DNA of 64,000 bases, taken from Clostridiales bacterium (lineage in GTDB: Bacteria > Bacillota > Clostridia > Tissierellales > GPF-1). This document shows, piece after piece, positions 58,669 to 64,000 of the stretch. A model generated the notes under the pieces. That model was not told the DNA's origin and did no database searches. It was given only the letters and a program-made list of their open reading frames with translations. The stretch spans positions 1-64,000 of the forward strand of contig JABXKS010000120.1 of NCBI GenBank assembly GCA_013619125.1, written 5' to 3'. The translations under genes and the position numbers were made by a program. Every line of letters begins with the position of its first letter. The stretch's first letter is position 1.

Positions 58669-59749
58669 TCAGTGGGGAAAGAATCTTCGAATGAGTATAT
58701 TTGGGGAAAGCCATGGCACTGCCATTGGTGTGGTAATGGATGGACTTCCTTCGGGATTGCCGATCGATGAAGAACGGATTCTTTTTGAGATGAAGCGCAG
58801 ACAACCTGGGAATATGCCTTGGAGCACCAAACGGAAAGAAGCGGATCTACCAGAGATTGTTAGCGGCAGTTATGAAGGAAAGACAACGGGGACTCCTCTT
58901 TGTGCCATGATAAGAAATACCAACGCGCGATCGAAGGATTATTCAGTATTGACATCTTTGTATCGCCCGTCTCACGCAGATTATTCGGGAAGCATTCGCT
59001 ATGATGGCGCCAATGATCCCAGAGGGGGCGGACATTTTTCTGGGCGATTGACGGCACCCATGGTATTTGCAGGTGCATTGATCCGGCCGTGGTTGGAAGA
59101 GAAGGGAATTTTTATTTTCGCTCAGATTCGCCGAATTGGCGGACTTGGAACGAAGCCGATCGAGACGCTTTCGGAAGAGGAATTGAAGAGTTTGTCCGGA
59201 TTGGACTTTGCCGTGTCTCGGGAGTGGGACCGCAAGGAAATGATTGAAGCTATTGAAAAAACTCGACTGCAGGAAGACTCCTTGGGCGGCTCGATTGAGT
59301 TGTTGATTACCGGCTTGCCGGTTGGGGTTGGTAACCCGATCTTCGATACGGTGGAGGGGAACCTGGCGCAAGCCTTGTTTGGAATCCCGGCCGTCAAGGC
59401 GATTGAGTTTGGAGACGGATGTGAGTTTGCGGATATGACGGGTTCCCAGGCTGCGGATGAAATGCGAATGGATGGCGATACGATTACCTTCGCATCGAAT
59501 CACAACGGCGGGATCGTTGGTGGGATTACAACGGGCGCGCCGATTCGATGTCGTATCACGATCAAACCGACACCATCCATCAGTCAACCCCTTCAAACCG
59601 TAACGCGGGAAGGTGTTGATGAAACCTTGCGGTTGACGGGTCGGCATGATCCTTGTGTTGTCCCTCGCGCCGTACCTGTAGCAGAAGCGGTTGCAGCCAT
59701 GGTGCTGGCTGATTTGCTCTTGGGAGGTGGCGATCATGGCGACAAGTAA
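58661..59749 (+). CDS. aroC: Chorismate synthase
   Basis: GESHGTAIGVVMDGLPSGLPID, YDGANDPRGGGHFSGRLTAPMVFAGAL. Confidence 0.97.
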   Translation: MSSQWGKNLRMSIFGESHGTAIGVVMDGLPSGLPIDEERILFEMKRRQPGNMPWSTKRKEADLPEIVSGSYEGKTTGTPLCAMIRNTNARSKDYSVLTSLYRPSHADYSGSIRYDGANDPRGGGHFSGRLTAPMVFAGALIRPWLEEKGIFIFAQIRRIGGLGTKPIETLSEEELKSLSGLDFAVSREWDRKEMIEAIEKTRLQEDSLGGSIELLITGLPVGVGNPIFDTVEGNLAQALFGIPAVKAIEFGDGCEFADMTGSQAADEMRMDGDTITFASNHNGGIVGGITTGAPIRCRITIKPTPSISQPLQTVTREGVDETLRLTGRHDPCVVPRAVPVAEAVAAMVLADLLLGGGDHGDK

Positions 59750-60575
59750 GTTGGTTGGGTATCAAGGTGTTCCCGGCGCATTTTCTGAAATTGCTGTTCG
59801 TTCTTTTTTTCATGGATTTGAACATCGTGCTTTTGAAACCTTTGAAGCGGTGGTGGAAGCGGTGCAATCCGACGAAGTTATCGCGGGCATGCTCCCTATT
59901 GAAAATAGCTCAACGGGCGCCATTCGTGCCGTGTATACCCTGTTGCTTCAGGCGGGACTCAAGATCGTAGGAGAGGAATATGTTCCCGTGAGGCATTGCC
60001 TGATGGTGAAACCGGGAGCGAAACTGGAAAATATCCGAGATGTTTATTCCCATCCGGAAGCTTTGCGGCAATGTCAGGCTTTTTTAGGTGAGTATAGGGA
60101 GTGGACACAGCATGCTTATCTCAATACGGCCAAAAGTGCGGAGCGCGTTGCGGAAAGTGGGGATGAAACAATCGCGGCGATCGCGAGCAAACGGGCGGCT
60201 GAGATCTATCAGTTGGAAATTTTGAAATCGGAAATTCAAGATCAACGAACCAATACAACACGATTCGTGGTCGTTGCGAAAGCATCGATTGAAAATACGC
60301 CGCTTACCAAGGCGTCAATGATCTTGCGGGTTTCACATCAGCCGGGTTGCCTTTTCGAAGCCCTTGGCGTGTTTTCGGAGTATAAAATCAATATGTCGAA
60401 GATTGAATCCCATCCAGCAAAAGAGGTGCCGTGGGAGTATGATTTCTTCATTGATCTGGAACGAACGGCCGATGAAAAAGCATTTCAAGCGATGCTGGGA
60501 GAACTAAGCAAACGGTCTTTGGAATATCAATTGTTGGGGTCCTATACGGCTAATCCCCTTAATGAGATCAAATAA
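59736..60575 (+). CDS. pheA: Prephenate dehydratase
   Basis: YQGVPGAFSEIAVRSFF, PIENSSTGAIRAVYTLL, NTTRFVVV, ACT domain SHQPGCLFEALGVFSEYKINMSKIESHPAKEVPWEYDFFIDLE. Confidence 0.95.
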   Translation: MATSKLVGYQGVPGAFSEIAVRSFFHGFEHRAFETFEAVVEAVQSDEVIAGMLPIENSSTGAIRAVYTLLLQAGLKIVGEEYVPVRHCLMVKPGAKLENIRDVYSHPEALRQCQAFLGEYREWTQHAYLNTAKSAERVAESGDETIAAIASKRAAEIYQLEILKSEIQDQRTNTTRFVVVAKASIENTPLTKASMILRVSHQPGCLFEALGVFSEYKINMSKIESHPAKEVPWEYDFFIDLERTADEKAFQAMLGELSKRSLEYQLLGSYTANPLNEIK

Positions 60576-60579
60576 ATGA

Positions 60580-60612
60580 GAAGCGGACATGATTTGTTCG
60601 CTTTTTTTTGCG
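60580..60612 (+). terminator. aro operon terminator
   Basis: AGCGGACA...TGTTCGCT + TTTTTTTT. Confidence 0.8.
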
Positions 60613-60820
60613 TTTTTCGAATGGAAATGGTATTTTGGCAAACATTTACCTGCCATATCCGTATGAATATGGAACGCTGATCGATACACTTTGTATAAAA
60701 ATGCACATTCACGAAGAATGGAATTATTTTAATAAAAAACATTCGTGTTTTGCGTTGACTTTCCCTGCCTCCTTTGTTAGACTGTATTTGAATTAATACA
60801 GAACACGAGGAGGAACATTA

Positions 60821-62128
60821 ATGGAATCATTTTTTAAATTAAAGGAAAACGGCACCAATGTTCGAACAGAGATTTTGGCAGGGATTACAACCTTTATGAC
60901 GATGGCCTATATTTTGATCGTCAATCCCTTAACCTTAGAGGCTGCAGGGATGGATTTCGGTGGCGTATTTACAGCAACTGCCTTGGCTTCTATCTTGGCA
61001 ACGATCACCATGGGTCTTGTGGCCAATTATCCGTTTGCATTGGCACCGGGCATGGGCTTGAACGCATTTTTCGCCTATACGGTTGTGCTTCAGATGGGTT
61101 ACACATGGCAAACGGCGTTAACGGCTGTATTAATTGAAGGTCTTATTTTTATCGGGTTGACATTCTTGAATGTTCGGGAAGCGATTATAAACTCAATTCC
61201 AATGAACATTAAGAAGGCAATTTCAGTCGGTATTGGTTTATTTATAGCATTTATTGGCCTAGCGAACGCGGGCATTGTTGTACAGGGAGCGACTCCGGTT
61301 ACTCTGGGCGATCTTTCATCTCCAACGGTAATTGTTGCGCTTGTGGGCTTGGTTGTAACAGGTATCCTATTAGCGAGGAATGTGAAAGGCGCTTTATTGT
61401 TTGGTATTTTGCTTTCAGCACTAGTCGGTATCCCTTTGGGTGTGACTCCGATTCCAGAAAGTATTATCAGTGCGCCACCGTCATTGGCGAAGGTTGCGTT
61501 CCAATTTGATTTCGGTTTCTTGACGGATCCGAAAGCATTATTTGATATTATTGTTGTTTTGTTTACCTTCCTAATGGTAGATATGTTTGATACGGTAGGA
61601 ACCCTGGTTGGGGTTGCGACCAAAGCTAATATGTTGGACAAAGATGGAAAGCTTCCTCGTGCGAAACAAGCCTTGTTTGCCGATGCGATCGGAACAACTA
61701 TTGGCGCGTGTCTTGGAACATCAACGGTTACAACGTATGTGGAGTCTGCTTCAGGTGTTTCTGAGGGCGGCCGTACTGGTTTGACCGCATTGTCTACTGC
61801 GGGTATGTTTGCAATTGCCTTGTTTATGTCACCATTGTTTATTGCGATTCCGGGAGCGGCTACCGCACCCGCGTTGATCCTTGTTGGTTTGTTTATGATG
61901 AGTCCAATCAAAGAGATCGATTTGACTGATTACACAGAAGCCATTCCAGCATTCTTGACAATCATTATGATGCCTTTGGCATATTCGATTGCAGAAGGAA
62001 TTGAATTTGGTATTCTTTCCTATGTATTGTTAAAAACATTCACGGGAAAAGGAAAAGATGTGCCAGTACTTACCTATATTGTCGGGCTGCTATTCCTGGT
62101 TAAGATTTACTTCACGTACTTCGCGTAA
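60821..62128 (+). CDS. NCS2/AzgA-type purine permease
   Basis: TEILAGITTFMTMAYILIVNPLTLEAAGMD...LAPGMGLNAFFAYTVVLQMGYTWQ. Confidence 0.92.
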   Translation: MESFFKLKENGTNVRTEILAGITTFMTMAYILIVNPLTLEAAGMDFGGVFTATALASILATITMGLVANYPFALAPGMGLNAFFAYTVVLQMGYTWQTALTAVLIEGLIFIGLTFLNVREAIINSIPMNIKKAISVGIGLFIAFIGLANAGIVVQGATPVTLGDLSSPTVIVALVGLVVTGILLARNVKGALLFGILLSALVGIPLGVTPIPESIISAPPSLAKVAFQFDFGFLTDPKALFDIIVVLFTFLMVDMFDTVGTLVGVATKANMLDKDGKLPRAKQALFADAIGTTIGACLGTSTVTTYVESASGVSEGGRTGLTALSTAGMFAIALFMSPLFIAIPGAATAPALILVGLFMMSPIKEIDLTDYTEAIPAFLTIIMMPLAYSIAEGIEFGILSYVLLKTFTGKGKDVPVLTYIVGLLFLVKIYFTYFA

Positions 62129-62138
62129 AAGTGCATAG

Positions 62139-62177
62139 CATAGAGTCCGAGTAGCGAAATCTATTCGGGCTTTTTTC
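62139..62177 (+). terminator. Intrinsic terminator between permease and purL
   Basis: GTCCGAGTAG-CGAAAT-CTATTCGGGC + TTTTTT. Confidence 0.8.
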
Positions 62178-62196
62178 ATTCTTTAAGGAGGAACAA

Positions 62197-64000
62197 ATGG
62201 TTCAACGAATTTTTGTAGAAAAAAAAGAGCCTTTTCATGAGGGGGCGCAGCGATTACAAAAGCGCCTAGAGACAGACTTAGGTCTTGCTAAATTCGATCG
62301 TGTACGGATCTATCACCGCTATGATGTAGAAGGGGTGGAAGAAAGCGTGTATGAACGAGCCATTACGAGTGTATTTGCAGAGCCGCCGGTTGATCGCTGG
62401 TACAAGGAAACTTTGCCTGAAGAAGGTGATTTGGATTTGGTTGTCGCATTTTTACCGGGACAATTTGATCAGCGTGCCGATTCATGCGAAGAGGCGATTG
62501 CCCTGATCACGGAGGGAATTCGTCCCATCGTGCGTGTGGCGACTCATTATCGTTTCTTTGGTTCCTTCACAGAAGAAGAGAAGATGAAGATCGAACAGGT
62601 ATTGATCAACCCCGTTGATTCGGGTTTGGTGGGTACAGAAAAGCCTGAATCTTTAAGTAGTCATTTTCCAGTTCCGCCAATGATTGAAACCATTGAAGGG
62701 TTCTTGGAGGAAACGGAAGCGGAATTGACAGCCTATCGCGAAAATGCAGGCCTGGCCATGACCAAGGAAGACCTTCTTGTTGTTCAGCAATACTTCAAAG
62801 AAGAAGAGCGAGTCCCGACTATTACAGAGATGAAAGTCATTGACACCTATTGGTCGGATCATTGCCGACATACAACCTTCGCAACAAAACTGGAAGAAAT
62901 TCATCTGGAAGAAGGGGTTGGAATGGCACCGATTCAAGCGGCTTTGGAAACTGCTTTGGCAGCTAAAAAATGTTTGGGACGGGGAGCAAAAGACCTGACG
63001 CTTATGGAACTTGCCACTTTGGGGATGCGCTTTTTGCATCATGAAGGCAAGGCAGACGATCTTGATTTATCAGAAGAAATCAACGCGTGTTCGATTAAAA
63101 TTCCAGTCACCATTGATGGAAAAGAAGAAGACTGGTTATTGATGTTTAAGAATGAAACCCATAACCATCCAACGGAGATTGAACCATTCGGCGGTGCAGC
63201 CACTTGTTTGGGTGGAGCGATTCGAGATCCATTGTCGGGCCGATCTTATGTCTATCAAGCGATGCGTGTGACCGGGGCAGCCGATCCGCGGGAAACCTTG
63301 GCGGATACTTTGGCTGGAAAATTACCACAGAGAAAAATTACTCGGGAAGCAGCTCGCGGATATAGCTCGTACGGCAATCAGATTGGATTGGCAACGGGTC
63401 AGGTCGCGGAGGTGTATCATCCGGGTTATAAGGCGAAACGAATGGAAGTAGGCGCCGTGGTTGCGGCAGCTCCTGCTTCGCATGTTAGACGTGAGCGGCC
63501 AGAAGCGGGCGATAGAATTTTGCTTTTAGGCGGACGTACGGGTAGAGACGGAATCGGCGGAGCAACGGGATCATCCAAAGCCCATACCAGCGAATCCATT
63601 GAGCAGTGCGGAGCCGAGGTGCAAAAGGGAAATCCGCCAACGGAGCGCAAGCTTCAGCGGCTATTTAGAAAATCAGAGTTTTCGCGTTTGATCAGACGAT
63701 GCAATGACTTTGGCGCCGGTGGTGTCAGCGTTGCCGTTGGAGAATTGGCCGACAGCTTGCGAATCGATCTCGATCGTGTTCCAAAGAAATATTTAGGACT
63801 TGACGGAACAGAGTTAGCGATCTCGGAATCCCAAGAGCGAATGGCGATTGTCGTTGAAGCTAAGGACGTTGCGGCAGTGATTGCATTGGCTGATGAGGAA
63901 AATGTAGAGGCGACGGAGATTGCCCTCGTTACCGATACGGGTCGACTGGAAATGATATGGCGAGAAGAGACGATTCTGGATCTGTCTCGTGCCTTCCTTG
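62197..64000 (+). CDS. purL: Phosphoribosylformylglycinamidine synthase, large single-chain type (3' truncated by window; absent from ORF track)
   Basis: ATG 62197 with AAGGAGG; open to the window end; TYWSDHCRHTTF, FKNETHNHPTEIEPFGGAATCLGGAIRDPLSGRSYVYQAMRVTGAADP, GRTGRDGIGGATGSSKAH. Confidence 0.95.
   Translation, partial: MVQRIFVEKKEPFHEGAQRLQKRLETDLGLAKFDRVRIYHRYDVEGVEESVYERAITSVFAEPPVDRWYKETLPEEGDLDLVVAFLPGQFDQRADSCEEAIALITEGIRPIVRVATHYRFFGSFTEEEKMKIEQVLINPVDSGLVGTEKPESLSSHFPVPPMIETIEGFLEETEAELTAYRENAGLAMTKEDLLVVQQYFKEEERVPTITEMKVIDTYWSDHCRHTTFATKLEEIHLEEGVGMAPIQAALETALAAKKCLGRGAKDLTLMELATLGMRFLHHEGKADDLDLSEEINACSIKIPVTIDGKEEDWLLMFKNETHNHPTEIEPFGGAATCLGGAIRDPLSGRSYVYQAMRVTGAADPRETLADTLAGKLPQRKITREAARGYSSYGNQIGLATGQVAEVYHPGYKAKRMEVGAVVAAAPASHVRRERPEAGDRILLLGGRTGRDGIGGATGSSKAHTSESIEQCGAEVQKGNPPTERKLQRLFRKSEFSRLIRRCNDFGAGGVSVAVGELADSLRIDLDRVPKKYLGLDGTELAISESQERMAIVVEAKDVAAVIALADEENVEATEIALVTDTGRLEMIWREETILDLSRAFL

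Noticed and set aside
58943-59737. Long antisense ORF (264 aa) opposite aroC
   Set aside because: Lies wholly over a well-supported CDS on the other strand; composition (His/Arg/Asn-rich) is typical of spurious antisense frames
60700-60770. Possible inverted PurBox pair upstream of the purine permease (ACGAAGAAT ... ACATTCGT)
   Set aside because: Core differs from CCGAAC and spacing between the two is too large compared with known PurR sites
61099-61911. 270-aa antisense ORF opposite the purine permease
   Set aside because: Mirror of a real membrane protein gene; no protein-like motifs

Overview
The window is a chromosomal segment from what looks like a low-to-mid GC Firmicute (Clostridia-like; inferred from gene content and protein style, not proven). 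It is mostly core metabolism: carAB; a PadR/membrane protein pair; a large lipoprotein; an MFS exporter; tex; a GntR/DUF1648 pair; an FMN riboswitch with ribU; a DUF2089 operon; hisS; tRNA-Thr(CGU); tsaE-tsaB-rimI-yip1-tsaD; an ABC-F gene; rex; an OGG1-type glycosylase; CIRCE-groESL; mscS; pyc; a GntR/ABC-2 operon; a guanine riboswitch with guaBA; an M20 hydrolase/OsmC pair; a pot-type ABC transporter; two secreted seven-repeat (beta-propeller-like) paralogs; an APC permease; a pentapeptide-repeat protein; LysE/Lrp; an aroF-tyrA-aroB-aroA-aroC-pheA operon; a purine permease; and a 3'-truncated purL. No CRISPR array, prophage or IS element was seen. The most interesting signal is missing from the ORF track. 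Between lrp and aroF lies a consensus promoter, then a 54-codon ORF with a good Shine-Dalgarno, then a strong intrinsic terminator. The ORF contains a run in which 14 of 22 codons are Phe or Tyr (YFTFFFQGYYFYYGVGYFAFNY). This is a candidate Phe/Tyr leader-peptide attenuator for the whole aromatic operon. A second unlisted leader lies upstream of the MFS exporter: promoter, 27-codon ORF and two tandem terminators, with a leader segment complementary to the first terminator arm. Other points of interest are a cluster of DnaA-box-like sites after tsaD, palindromic GntR operators, a repeated putative operator before the DUF2089 operon, non-coding repeats after ribU, and a terminator between promoter and first gene of the pot-type operon.
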